Below are positions 1-8,060 of a stretch of 64,000 bases of DNA, piece by piece. The stretch covers positions 62,001-126,000 of the forward strand of contig CACWLL010000004.1 of the NCBI GenBank assembly GCA_902761735.1, written 5' to 3'. Under the pieces are notes generated by a model, which had not been told where the DNA came from, searched no databases, and was given only the letters and a program-made list of their open reading frames with translations. Source of the stretch: an uncultured bacterium. Lineage in GTDB: Bacteria > Cyanobacteriota > Vampirovibrionia > Gastranaerophilales > Gastranaerophilaceae. The first letter of the stretch is position 1; the number at the start of each line of letters is the position of its first letter. Position numbers and translations under genes: made by a program.

Positions 1-586
1 CGGAAAGATACTCTAAAACCGGCAAAAGTTTCTTTAGCTGCTCCTCGGATGATATCGGTTCCGAGTATGGTTTTGTAGATTCTGCACCAATATCAATTAT
101 ATCGGCACCTTCTTCAATAATCTCATTCAACCTGGCTATTGCATTATCAAAATCATAATATTGTCCGCCGTCAGAAAAAGAATTTGTCGTGAGGTTTAAA
201 ATCCCCATTACCCGGGGTTTTGAACGTGGAGATTCTTGTTGTTTAATAAAGTTTTCCAATTCTCTGCCGAGAGCTCTTAGTCCAAAAGGCTGGATGCCTA
301 GTTTTACAGCAATTTTTGAAATTTGGGAAGTCGAACCTCCTAAAATACAATCTGCATTTTCTACAGTTCCCATAATTGTACCACATGGGGTTGCACAATC
401 TGCTCCAACGGATAAAGCAGTTTGCTTTAAAATATTTGCCTGAGCGGAGGTTAAGCCGAATATTTTTATATTTTTATAAACATATTTATTCGCAGCAAAA
501 GGTGCATATCCTTTATCAAAGCCGATTGAATTTAATTCGGTTAAAATATCTTCACTGTTAAGCTCTTTTAGAACAAATTCTTTCAT
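1..586 (-). CDS. folP: Dihydropteroate synthase, 5' part (cut by window edge)
   Basis: Condenses para-aminobenzoate with dihydropterin pyrophosphate in folate synthesis. I read 195 codons from the ATG at 586 down to base 1; the C-terminal part lies outside the window. Residues 1 to about 117 form the N-terminal extension known from some clostridial-type FolP proteins (motif GADCATPCGTIMG). The catalytic domain then starts with MGILNLTTNSFSDGG, and GADIIDIGAESTKP is the second DHPS signature. The first signature is normally N-V-T-P-D-S-F-S-D-G-G; here Pro and Asp are Thr and Asn. There is no Shine-Dalgarno sequence; an extended -10 box sits 6 bases upstream of the ATG, which suggests a leaderless mRNA. 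Identity is firm; activity with the altered loop is unproven. Confidence 0.93.
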   Translation of the reverse strand, partial: MKEFVLKELNSEDILTELNSIGFDKGYAPFAANKYVYKNIKIFGLTSAQANILKQTALSVGADCATPCGTIMGTVENADCILGGSTSQISKIAVKLGIQPFGLRALGRELENFIKQQESPRSKPRVMGILNLTTNSFSDGGQYYDFDNAIARLNEIIEEGADIIDIGAESTKPYSEPISSEEQLKKLLPVLEYLS

Positions 587-592
587 AACGAA

Positions 593-601
593 ATAGTAAC
601 A
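593..601 (-). promoter_or_regulatory. Extended -10 promoter of folP (leaderless type)
   Basis: Read on the minus strand, TGT-TACTAT occupies 601 to 593, followed by exactly six bases (592-587) and the folP ATG at 586. With normal promoter geometry the first transcribed base would be the A of the ATG. No Shine-Dalgarno sequence is present. Confidence 0.6.
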
Positions 602-673
602 TATTTTACACAAATTGAAAAGCGCGGATAATACAATAAAACTTTAACGTTTATAGTCCGAATGCTCTATCGC

Positions 674-1156
674 CTATTCTGTCTTAGTTGATAATTCGAC
701 ACCGAGTTTATTTATACTTTTCATTGTGGTATCAATAACTTCTCCGACACCCGAAATAAATACAAATAAAGCAGCGCCGCCGCCTAAGAAAGAACCGAGT
801 TTGCCGGTAAACATGCCTTTCATAAATTCAGGCATCTTAGAAGCCTTTGCCCAATTTGCAATATCAATTTTCAAAGTTTTGTAATTAACTTTTAGCGCAT
901 TCCATAATGATTTTGTGCGTTGAGCCGGCTCAGATAATGCTTGCGCGGCTTTTGAGGTTCCGTTAACTACCTGACGGAGTTTTTCGCTTGATTTAAAATA
1001 TTTAAAAGCCGTACTTCCACGTGTAGCAGCAGCACCTGCGCCGACACCGCCGGTTACGGTTGCGGCATCTTCTACTTTTTCGCGACGGGTTTTAGCATCA
1101 CGATTAATAGGGTTTGCGGTGAAAGATACTAATTTCGGAGTAATACTAAACGGCAT
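674..1156 (-). CDS. Orphan protein with C-terminal hydrophobic segment
   Basis: 160 residues, not recognised. The N-terminus MPFSITPKLVSFTANPINRD has the short Asn/Pro-rich, F-x-A/G style seen in several other orphan proteins of this window. A Gly/Ala-rich stretch (VTGGVGAGAAAT, about residues 34-45) is followed by a basic amphipathic middle and a hydrophobic glycine-rich segment near residues 121-140 (LGSFLGGGAALFVFISGVG) that could cross or insert into a membrane. No Sec signal peptide. The start is supported by AAAGGAG upstream, and the gene overlaps the end of the preceding gene by 11 bases, so the two are probably co-translated partners. Confidence 0.7.
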   Translation of the reverse strand: MPFSITPKLVSFTANPINRDAKTRREKVEDAATVTGGVGAGAAATRGSTAFKYFKSSEKLRQVVNGTSKAAQALSEPAQRTKSLWNALKVNYKTLKIDIANWAKASKMPEFMKGMFTGKLGSFLGGGAALFVFISGVGEVIDTTMKSINKLGVELSTKTE

Positions 1157-1955
1157 CTCTATACTCCTTTCTGTAAGGTAAGGAGTGCATTCCGTCTATA
1201 TAGTATCTGCCTTGTTCGTCTTGTTCTACGTTATATTTGTTTCCGTCAATTGTATTTGCACCAATAGTGTTTACAGCTGCCGTTCCGCCGCCTGCAACAC
1301 CCATTGTCTCAACAAATACACGTTTAGGATTTAATTTTTTGATTTTTGCTTTAGTATTATCTTTAAATTTAACTGATTTTTCGTATACAATATTTTCTTT
1401 TACGGATTTCTTCCAGCTTGATAGTGTTTTACCTACAGAAGACTCAAGGAATGAAGATTTCCAGTCTGATAATTTTTTCTTAAATGATTTAACCCAACTG
1501 CGTTCTGCAAGATAATCTTTTGCGCTGTGATATTTCTTTGAAATTCCTTTACCCATGTCGGTGGCATGTGTTTTGATATATTTAGCGGCATCGGTTTTAC
1601 CGATTTTAGATAAAACTTCTAAAGTACCGACGGTACCCCATCTCAAACCGCCCCATCCGATAGCAATTGAGATAAGTCCCGATAAAATTTTTGTACCTGT
1701 TTTAAATCCCGGCACGGATTCTGTTGTATGAGCTATGGAATCCAAATTTTGTTTTGTCTGTTTCCATAAATCTAATTCTTTTTTAGTATCGGCTTTTTCC
1801 TGCTCAAGATTAAATCCGTCTTCTGCGGGGCTTGTATATTCATCCTCGTAAATCTCGGTATAATCAACATATTCCGATTTGTCAGGATAACGTCCAAAAG
1901 CCGGTGAAAACTGCTTGTTATAACTGTTTGTTAAATTTGGTTGAATTTTTAACAT
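1146..1955 (-). CDS. Orphan basic membrane-associated protein
   Basis: About 269 residues, not recognised. I start it at the ATG at 1955, which has a GGAG ten bases upstream and gives the N-terminus MLKIQPNLTNSYNKQFSP followed by AFGRYP, the F-x-G style shared with other orphans here; a start at 1997 would add 14 residues without a good ribosome site. A hydrophobic Gly-rich segment (LSGLISIAIGWGGLRWG) lies about one third in, followed by a very Lys-rich region. A second Gly/Ala stretch (VAGGGTAAVNTIG) is near the C-terminus. It overlaps the next gene by 11 bases, suggesting a translationally coupled pair. Confidence 0.7.
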   Translation of the reverse strand: MLKIQPNLTNSYNKQFSPAFGRYPDKSEYVDYTEIYEDEYTSPAEDGFNLEQEKADTKKELDLWKQTKQNLDSIAHTTESVPGFKTGTKILSGLISIAIGWGGLRWGTVGTLEVLSKIGKTDAAKYIKTHATDMGKGISKKYHSAKDYLAERSWVKSFKKKLSDWKSSFLESSVGKTLSSWKKSVKENIVYEKSVKFKDNTKAKIKKLNPKRVFVETMGVAGGGTAAVNTIGANTIDGNKYNVEQDEQGRYYIDGMHSLPYRKEYRDAV

Positions 1956-2277
1956 TCCACACACTCCGGTAACTATATTATTTTCTCTTTGGTTCAAAAA
2001 ACCCTGAAAAATTTTTTTTGCGCAAATTTCTAAGATACTTTAATATTTTGTTACAAATATTTGCTTGTATATTATTACATATTTGTGCGTTTTTGTAAAT
2101 TGTTTGTGAAGAAAATTCAAGACAAAAATTTTACTGAATTGCCATTGTGTAAATATTTATTAAGCCTGAAAAACAAGATAAATTGTGAACTTTAAGTTGA
2201 TGCATATAAATTATACGCAATTTTTATATAAATATAGTTTTTATTATTATAAGAGGTATTAACGAGAGGATATATTT
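1956..2277. other. Divergent intergenic region, 322 bases
   Basis: Strongly AT-rich spacer between two divergent orphan genes; it must hold promoters for both. For the rightward gene, TATAAATATAG-like sequence near 2230-2242 is a candidate -10 region, and GAGAGGA lies just before the ATG at 2278. The stretch also has TTTGTGCGTTTTTGTAAATT near 2082, similar to sequence upstream of other low-complexity genes in this window. I see no gene or RNA fold here. Confidence 0.4.
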
Positions 2278-3753
2278 ATGGCAGAAATTTCAGGTTTATC
2301 ATTTGGTGATGGTAATGATTTAACTTTAAACAAAGATGAATTAAAAAAAGAATTAAAGAAAACAGACTTTAAAGAAGAAAAAATGCAGACCGTTTTCGAA
2401 AAGTTTTTCGATAAGAAAACTACTGACGGCAAATTAGATGCTCAGGAAAGAACAGCAATGTTTGATGCTCTTGCACAAGCTGCAAAGTCAAGCGGAGCCG
2501 CTGATAATTTGTCGGAAGAAGAGGCTCAGGCATTTATTACAGCACAAGGTGTTGAGGATATTTCGACAGCCGATTTGTTTGGATTTGTAAGAGAAGCAAA
2601 GGCTTTATCTGCGGCAGCTGATGAAGATGAAAATGTTGATGGCGCAGATGACGATTCTGATTCTGATACGGATGTTGATGAAAATCCTGATGGTGATGAC
2701 GGCACAACGGTAAAAGAAGAACCCGATAATAAAGAAAAATGGGGTAAATTTGCCGAAAAAGAAGGTGTTGAGATGACATGCCGTGATGCCAGCGGAAGAA
2801 CTCAACCTATTCAAGGTAAATTTGAAATAGTTTCCGAAAGTTACGACAAGAATCCTGAACAGTTTACTATTACAGATTCTTCTTCGGGTAAAGCTCATAA
2901 ATATTTATTTGAAAAAACAGGCTTTGATTCGGAAGGAAATCCTGTCTATAAATGCGTATCTATGAATGGTGCTGAATTTGAGGATAACGCATATACTCTA
3001 AAATGGAGTGATGACGGTACTCCTGAATTAGTACAAACGGAAGAACAGGCAAACTACGGTGTTGGCTTGAAGAAGAAAGCTAAAGCTCCGGCAGACCCGC
3101 CGGCAGCGGCGGACCCTGAAGATCCGCCGGCAGCAGCAGATCCTGAAGATCCGCCGGCCGACCCACCTGCAGGCGAAGTTAAGAAAGAGGACTGTCGCGA
3201 AACTGCCCTGAAAAATCCGATGGTGTATTATAACGAAGCAACAAAAACTCACTACGTAGAAAAAGACGGTAAAATGGTTGAATATAGACCTAATGGACTT
3301 CCTGAAGGAGAAAAACTTGTTCAGGTGAACGCAGATGGCAGCTTTGTCGGCGAATGGGGCGGTGGCGAAGATAAAGTTGGACATTCTGTATACAACAAAG
3401 CAGGACAAGAAATTCGAAGAAATTATGGCAAAAGTAAAGACAAGTGGGAACCGGATGGCTCTTATACTCTTTATCGTTATCATTCCAATGGTCAATTGTC
3501 AAGAGAAACTTATTATGATGAAAACAAGAAACCTGATCATACGGAAGATTACGACACGCAAGGCAGGACAATAAAACAAAGAAGACATCAGCAAGGTATA
3601 ACATATACATGGAAATATCTGAATGATGGCAGTTGTATCATTGAAAGAAAGGATGATAATGGAAAAACAAGCTATATAAGGCAGCCAAAAGAGGGTAACA
3701 GCTATCCGTGCGACAAAGACGGCAACACGATAGAACAACAAACACAAGAATAG
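2278..3753 (+). CDS. Acidic EF-hand-like protein with Pro repeats and YD/MORN-like C-terminus
   Basis: 491 residues, no assigned function and no signal peptide. Layout: residues 1-60 contain two imperfect EF-hand-like calcium loops (around GDGNDLTLNKDEL and FDKKTTDGKLDAQE); then an Ala-rich helical part; a poly-Asp/Glu linker at about 118-145; a mixed beta-type region; a Pro repeat near 275-300 (ADPEDPPAAADPEDPPA); and a C-terminal region of short beta units such as DGSYTLYRYHSNGQLSRETY, reminiscent of MORN-variant/YwqK-type repeats. The gene at 15101 has the same plan, which suggests one family. It has its own promoter region and RBS (GAGAGGA). The calcium-binding idea is inference; loop positions deviate from consensus. 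Confidence 0.75.
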   Translation: MAEISGLSFGDGNDLTLNKDELKKELKKTDFKEEKMQTVFEKFFDKKTTDGKLDAQERTAMFDALAQAAKSSGAADNLSEEEAQAFITAQGVEDISTADLFGFVREAKALSAAADEDENVDGADDDSDSDTDVDENPDGDDGTTVKEEPDNKEKWGKFAEKEGVEMTCRDASGRTQPIQGKFEIVSESYDKNPEQFTITDSSSGKAHKYLFEKTGFDSEGNPVYKCVSMNGAEFEDNAYTLKWSDDGTPELVQTEEQANYGVGLKKKAKAPADPPAAADPEDPPAAADPEDPPADPPAGEVKKEDCRETALKNPMVYYNEATKTHYVEKDGKMVEYRPNGLPEGEKLVQVNADGSFVGEWGGGEDKVGHSVYNKAGQEIRRNYGKSKDKWEPDGSYTLYRYHSNGQLSRETYYDENKKPDHTEDYDTQGRTIKQRRHQQGITYTWKYLNDGSCIIERKDDNGKTSYIRQPKEGNSYPCDKDGNTIEQQTQE

Positions 3754-3766
3754 CTGAAATATAATG

Positions 3767-3866
3767 TTTCCTCCCCGGATGGGGAGGATAAAGGAGGGGT
3801 GACCTAAAATGTGGCGTTGTGCATAATTAACACCCCATCCCAACCTTCCCCATAGGATGAAGGAAA
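3767..3866. repeat. Imperfect palindromic intergenic element (REP/MITE-like)
   Basis: The GC-rich block contains CCTCCCCGGATGGGGAGG and, about 60 bases on, CACCCCATCCC plus CTTCCCCATAGGATGAAGG. The two halves form a long imperfect inverted repeat ending in TTTCC and GGAAA. It stands out from the surrounding AT-rich DNA. The form resembles dispersed palindromic intergenic elements known in many bacteria; only one copy is visible here, so mobility is inference. Confidence 0.6.
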
Positions 3867-3975
3867 ATTTTTTAATGTAAATAAAATCCAAGTGCCTTAA
3901 TAAAATTTATACTTGCGTATAAGCTATGTTTATCATAGGATGAAAAACATAGGGAATTCTTAAGAAGGAGAAAAC

Positions 3976-5439
3976 ATGAACGAGCTTTTAAAAAAGACCG
4001 CTGCTGAACAGAGTAAGGCGCTTAAAAATAAAGAAATTTCGGCTGTTGAATTAACAAAAGCCGCATTTGAAAGAATTGATGAGTTAGACGAAAAATTGGG
4101 TACGTTTAATTCTTTGACGAAGGAAACCGCATTGAATACTGCCCAAAAAGTTGATGAAAAAATTGCAAATGGTGAAGAATTACCGCTTTTAGCAGGTATT
4201 CCGTTGGCTTTGAAAGATAACATGAATCTTGTAGGTTCAAAAACCACAGCCTCAAGCAAGATTTTGGAAAACTTTGTATCTCCGTTCAATGCAACGATTA
4301 CTCAAAAGTTATTGAATAATTTAGTTCCGATTGTCGGAAAAGCAAATTTAGATGAATTTGCAATGGGTTCTTCGAATGAAAACTCAGCATTTAGAAAAGT
4401 TCGTAATCCTTGGGATTTGAATAAAGTTCCGGGAGGTTCATCAGGCGGTTCTGCGGCAAGTGTTGCTGCGTGTGAAGCAACTTTAGCATTAGGCTCTGAT
4501 ACAGGCGGTTCTATCAGATTGCCGGCATCGTTCTGTGGTATTGTTGGTATGAAACCGACATACGGCAGAGTTTCCCGTTATGGCTTGATTGCATTTGCTT
4601 CATCTTTAGACCAAATAGGTCCGTTCACTCGTTCTGTTGAAGATGCGGCAAATCTGCTCGAAGTAATTTCGGGGCATGACCCTAAAGACTCTACCTCGCT
4701 CAATTTGCCTGTTGAACATTATGCCGATTATTTAAAAAATGATGTTAAAGGCAAAAAAGTCGGAGTAATTAAAGAGTTAATCTCAGAAGGTTTGAGTGAA
4801 GATGTTTCAAAAGCTATGGAAAAAGCTATTGAAACATACAAAAATCTTGGCTGCGAAATTGTTGAAATTTCGTTACCAAAACTAAAATACTCAATCGGTA
4901 TTTATTATATACTTGCAACTGCCGAATGCAGTTCAAACCTGGCAAGATTTGACGGAGTTAAATACGGTTACAGAACTCCGGATGCTAAGAATTTAATGGA
5001 AATGTATACAAAAACAAGAGCAGAAGGCTTCGGACCTGAAGTCAAACGTCGTATAATGCTCGGTACTTATGCGCTAAGTTCAGGATATTATGATGCATAC
5101 TATAAGAAGGCTCAACAAATGAGAGCATTAGTTACGGAAGATTTCAAAAAAGCTTTTGAACAAGTTGATATTTTAATATCGCCAACTTGTCCTAATACAG
5201 CATTTGAACTCGGTGCAAAGGCATCGGACCCGCTTGCAATGTATTTAACAGATATTGCAACGATTTCCGCTAACCTTGCAGGTATTCCTGGCATAAGTAT
5301 TCCGGCAGGCTTTGATAAAGACGGTATGCCAATCGGTTTGCAAATCCTTGCTCCGCAATTACAAGAAGGTAAGTTGTTCAATATGTCTTATCAATTTGAA
5401 CAATCTCACGATTATTGGAAACAGCTGGCGAATATATAA
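3976..5439 (+). CDS. gatA: Glutamyl-tRNA(Gln) amidotransferase subunit A
   Basis: Amidase subunit of GatCAB, which converts Glu-tRNA(Gln) (and often Asp-tRNA(Asn)) to the amide form; it frees ammonia from glutamine. 487 residues, the usual length. The amidase-signature catalytic triad is intact: Lys80 in LALKDN, Ser155 in VPGGSSGGSA and Ser179 in GSDTGGSIRLPA. The start ATG has GAAGGAG seven bases upstream. gatB and gatC are not adjacent, so the complex must be encoded at separate loci. A bidirectional terminator follows. Confidence 0.97.
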   Translation: MNELLKKTAAEQSKALKNKEISAVELTKAAFERIDELDEKLGTFNSLTKETALNTAQKVDEKIANGEELPLLAGIPLALKDNMNLVGSKTTASSKILENFVSPFNATITQKLLNNLVPIVGKANLDEFAMGSSNENSAFRKVRNPWDLNKVPGGSSGGSAASVAACEATLALGSDTGGSIRLPASFCGIVGMKPTYGRVSRYGLIAFASSLDQIGPFTRSVEDAANLLEVISGHDPKDSTSLNLPVEHYADYLKNDVKGKKVGVIKELISEGLSEDVSKAMEKAIETYKNLGCEIVEISLPKLKYSIGIYYILATAECSSNLARFDGVKYGYRTPDAKNLMEMYTKTRAEGFGPEVKRRIMLGTYALSSGYYDAYYKKAQQMRALVTEDFKKAFEQVDILISPTCPNTAFELGAKASDPLAMYLTDIATISANLAGIPGISIPAGFDKDGMPIGLQILAPQLQEGKLFNMSYQFEQSHDYWKQLANI

Positions 5440-5456
5440 TTATAAGATAATAAAAC

Positions 5457-5507
5457 AATAAGGCAATAGGGTTTTAGTATTAATAAATCTTATTGCCTTA
5501 TTAGTTT
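5457..5507. terminator. Bidirectional terminator between gatA and the sensor kinase
   Basis: Perfect 12-base inverted repeat AATAAGGCAATA (5457-5468) and TATTGCCTTATT (5491-5502), with T-rich sequence on the right and A-rich sequence on the left, between two convergent genes. Confidence 0.75.
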
Positions 5508-5518
5508 TGTTGTAATGT

Positions 5519-7195
5519 TTATTCTTTCCCTGCAACAGGAACAACAAATGAAAAAGTTGAACCTTTTTCCGGTTCGCTGTTACACCAAATTGCTCCTTTG
5601 TGAGCTTCAATCAGCTGTTTTGCAATCGGTAATCCCAAACCGGAGCCGCCAACTTTTCTTGAAAGAGAATTTTCAATTTGGGCAAATTTATCAAATACGT
5701 GTAACAGGTTATCCTGAGATATCCCGATACCTTCGTCGGAAACACTTACCATAACGTAATTCCCGTTAAGTTTGCTCATTGATTCTTCAAATACTTCAGG
5801 GTATTTTAAATCAGTAGAATTTACAAATTCGGATTTTATGGTTATCGATTTCCCTTCAGGGGTGAATTTTACCGCATTCGATACAAGATTGGTTAAAACT
5901 TGCTCTAATCTTTGAGAATCGGCATATACTTGAGGCAGATTTTCTCCTTCAAGTGTTACGATTTGCTGTCCGGCAGGTAATGCAATTGATGATTTTACAT
6001 AGCCGATTACAGTGTTGATATCCGTATTTTTAAAATGGTAGTCCATTTTGCAAGCTTCAATTTTAGATAAGTCAAGCAGATTATTAATCATCTCTGATAG
6101 CCGTTGTGAATTTCGTTTTGCCATATTGAGAAATTTGTTGTAAGTTTCGGTAACTTCTCTGCATTTCTCGCTTGACATAATTTCCAAAGAATTTTTTATT
6201 GAAGTAAGCGGAGTTCTTAATTCGTGCGAAACTATTGATATAAATTCGGATTTTAGCCTTTCTAACTTCGCAAGCTTGTTGTTTGATTCTTTTAGTTCCT
6301 GATACAAAGTTGCACTCTTTAAAGGTAAAGATACCTGTTGTGCAATAGTTTGAAAACAAGTTGCATTTTCTGCGGTAAACGAAGTTTCTTTAAAGATTTC
6401 AACGCAGCCGAAAAAATTATCCCCCAATGTAATAGGTGAAAACATATTATCAAATCGGAATAAACTAAAGTTAAACCTGCTTGCAGGATATTTTACTATT
6501 TTACGTACCTTTAAAGATTCGGTGTCTACTTCATAAGGCAAGGGTTTGTCTTCAAATAAAGACTTGTAATGTAAAACAGTTCTCAGTTTTAATGATTCAA
6601 TTAATTCTTCGGATAATTCATATAATGAATTAATAATTAAAAGGGGTTCATCTCCGTGGCAAAAGGATAATGTCGAGGTCAGAGAATAACTCAGAGCTTT
6701 ATCCATACCTTCCAGCATATAATTTATCAGTTTTTCTTTTTCCAAAGACCCTGCGAATTGGGAACTTGTGGTATATAAAGCGTTCAGTCGATAATTGCTG
6801 TCAGCCAAGTCCCTGTTTGCCATTGACAATTTTTCGAGATTAGAGCGCATACGGATATTCATATTTATAATACCCGCAATCAAATTGTCATTCATATTGT
6901 CTTCGATTATTGCGTTAGCATACTTAATCAGGTCTTTTGCCGAAAATTTTTCATCAGTAATTAATAGTAGAGCAGCCGAATCAAGTGCCGGTTTTATTTT
7001 TTTTAACAAGGACGGAAAATCTATGTGCTGAGATAATGTATCGCATATAACTATTTCAATGCCTGTTGCGGAAATATAATCGGCAATCATATTTTCATCA
7101 GACAAGGTTGAAAATTCATACCTGAGATTTTCGCATAGCGTTGTGTAACGCTCAATTACGGATGATCTGTGTGAAACTAATAATACCCTAACCAT
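5519..7195 (-). CDS. Sensor histidine kinase with N-terminal pseudo-receiver and GAF-like domain
   Basis: 558 residues, cytoplasmic, no membrane segment. Residues 1-115 resemble a response-regulator receiver: Asp52 sits at the phospho-site position, but the usual acidic pair is replaced (LLVSHRSS). A coiled segment (115-150) and a GAF-like domain (about 150-295) follow. The HisKA box is FISIVSHELRTPLTSIKNSL with His324; the ATPase domain shows NLVSNAVKFTPEG, DEGIGIS and GGSGLGLPIAKQLIEAH. It would autophosphorylate His324 and pass phosphate to an unlinked regulator; no response regulator gene is adjacent. No Shine-Dalgarno sequence; an extended -10 box lies 6 bases before the ATG. The signal is unknown. 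Confidence 0.9.
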   Translation of the reverse strand: MVRVLLVSHRSSVIERYTTLCENLRYEFSTLSDENMIADYISATGIEIVICDTLSQHIDFPSLLKKIKPALDSAALLLITDEKFSAKDLIKYANAIIEDNMNDNLIAGIINMNIRMRSNLEKLSMANRDLADSNYRLNALYTTSSQFAGSLEKEKLINYMLEGMDKALSYSLTSTLSFCHGDEPLLIINSLYELSEELIESLKLRTVLHYKSLFEDKPLPYEVDTESLKVRKIVKYPASRFNFSLFRFDNMFSPITLGDNFFGCVEIFKETSFTAENATCFQTIAQQVSLPLKSATLYQELKESNNKLAKLERLKSEFISIVSHELRTPLTSIKNSLEIMSSEKCREVTETYNKFLNMAKRNSQRLSEMINNLLDLSKIEACKMDYHFKNTDINTVIGYVKSSIALPAGQQIVTLEGENLPQVYADSQRLEQVLTNLVSNAVKFTPEGKSITIKSEFVNSTDLKYPEVFEESMSKLNGNYVMVSVSDEGIGISQDNLLHVFDKFAQIENSLSRKVGGSGLGLPIAKQLIEAHKGAIWCNSEPEKGSTFSFVVPVAGKE

Positions 7196-7201
7196 ACTAA
7201 T

Positions 7202-7210
7202 ATATTATCA
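7202..7210 (-). promoter_or_regulatory. Extended -10 promoter of the sensor kinase (leaderless type)
   Basis: On the minus strand TGA-TAATAT spans 7210 to 7202, followed by six bases and the start ATG at 7195. No ribosome-binding sequence is present between them. Confidence 0.6.
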
Positions 7211-7302
7211 AAGATAAAATACTGGGCAAAAAATTTACATTTACCAATAATAAAAGTTTATACTGTATGTAACAATCGCTTAACAAATAGCAAAAAACCA
7301 AG

Positions 7303-7331
7303 TTGACAGCCTTATATGTTTGTAATAACAT
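7303..7331 (+). promoter_or_regulatory. Candidate promoter of the S10 operon
   Basis: Perfect -35 TTGACA (7303-7308), 17-base spacer, and TAACAT (7326-7331) as a weaker -10. Transcription would begin near 7338, leaving a leader of about 125 bases before rpsJ that contains a GC-rich fold (GGGG at about 7404 pairing with CCCC at about 7422). Such a leader may serve autogenous control as in other S10 operons; that part is inference. Confidence 0.55.
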
Positions 7332-7462
7332 TGATATGCTTGGAGCATTTTAGCAAAAAGTCCGAAATATAATCGAATAGCTGATAACCAGGCAGAGCCT
7401 CGATGGGGCGGCTTTTCTAAGACCCCGTAATGTGTAAACATGACAAAAGAAAAGGAATAAAA

Positions 7463-7783
7463 ATGGCAAGCACAAAAAAAGGACAAAGAATCAGAGTTTG
7501 TTTGAAATCTTATGACCACAAACTTTTGGATGTTTCTTCAGATAAAATCGTAGAAACAGCAAAGAGAACTGACGCAAACGTTGCAGGCCCGATTCCTTTA
7601 CCTACAAAAAGACGTATATACTGCGTTTTGAGAAGTCCTCATGTAGATAAAAAATCTCGTGAACATTTTGAAATGAGAACTCATAAACGTATTATTGATA
7701 TATACGATGCGACTCAACAGACAACTGAAGAGTTAAGCAGACTTGATCTTCCTGCAGGTGTTTCTATTCAAGTTAAATTGTAA
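7463..7783 (+). CDS. rpsJ: 30S ribosomal protein S10
   Basis: 106 residues starting [21 protein letters not shown]10 is a 30S head protein and also NusE in antitermination. The conserved S10 stretch [19 protein letters not shown] and the C-terminal [10 protein letters not shown] are present. I start at the ATG at 7463, preceded by AAAGGAATAA; an in-frame ATG at 7430 would add 11 residues without family support. It is the first gene of the cluster, directly behind the candidate promoter; tuf and fus are not upstream. Confidence 0.96.
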   Translation: MASTKKGQRIRVCLKSYDHKLLDVSSDKIVETAKRTDANVAGPIPLPTKRRIYCVLRSPHVDKKSREHFEMRTHKRIIDIYDATQQTTEELSRLDLPAGVSIQVKL

Positions 7784-8060
7784 TTTGGGTAGCTTGCACA
7801 AGGCATTGAAAATTGAATAAGCATTATGCATATATAATGTGAACTGCGACCAATCATTTCGATTGGACACCTTGTAAAAAGGTGGGGTGAAAGTCCCCGT
7901 AAGGTAAAGTAATTAAGCAAGACGTAGCGCTCGCAAGTGAAAATGCAAATTCGCAAGATAATTGAATCTTATTAAGAGGATGTTGTCGAGGGTAAGGGTA
8001 AATCCGTTATGACGTGTTTATAGAACCCCTTGGAAGCGAAGGAGCTAGAAAGGTAGAAAT
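7784..8060 (+). ncRNA. Candidate structured RNA between rpsJ and rplC
   Basis: 277 bases with no credible reading frame, unusually long for a gap inside an S10 operon. Several adjacent hairpins are visible: CCAATC-atttc-GATTGG, CACCTT-gtaaa-AAGGTG, GGGG-tgaaagt-CCCC, and just before the rplC ribosome site CCTT-ggaagcg-AAGG. The tandem hairpins and purine-rich loops look like folded RNA. A leader that controls rplC and downstream genes is the simplest guess. I could not match it to a known riboswitch, T-box, RNase P or intron. Confidence 0.45.

Noticed and set aside
3028-3495. Minus-strand frame of 155 residues inside the acidic EF-hand-like gene
   Set aside because: It is the reverse reading of Asp/Pro-rich codons; the plus-strand protein has a start site, sensible composition and domains.
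3499-3891. Minus-strand reading frame of about 130 residues across the palindromic element
   Set aside because: It lies over the C-terminal coding part of the 2278 gene and over the repeat; composition is unlike a protein and no ribosome site is present.
7768-7956. Minus-strand frame of 62 residues between rpsJ and rplC
   Set aside because: Cys/Phe-rich nonsense composition, no ribosome site, and it overlaps the paired RNA segments.
7784-8060. Group II intron remnant or RNase P-like RNA
   Set aside because: GGTGAAAGTCCCC-like wording is suggestive, but no domain V hairpin, reverse transcriptase or RNase P core could be found.
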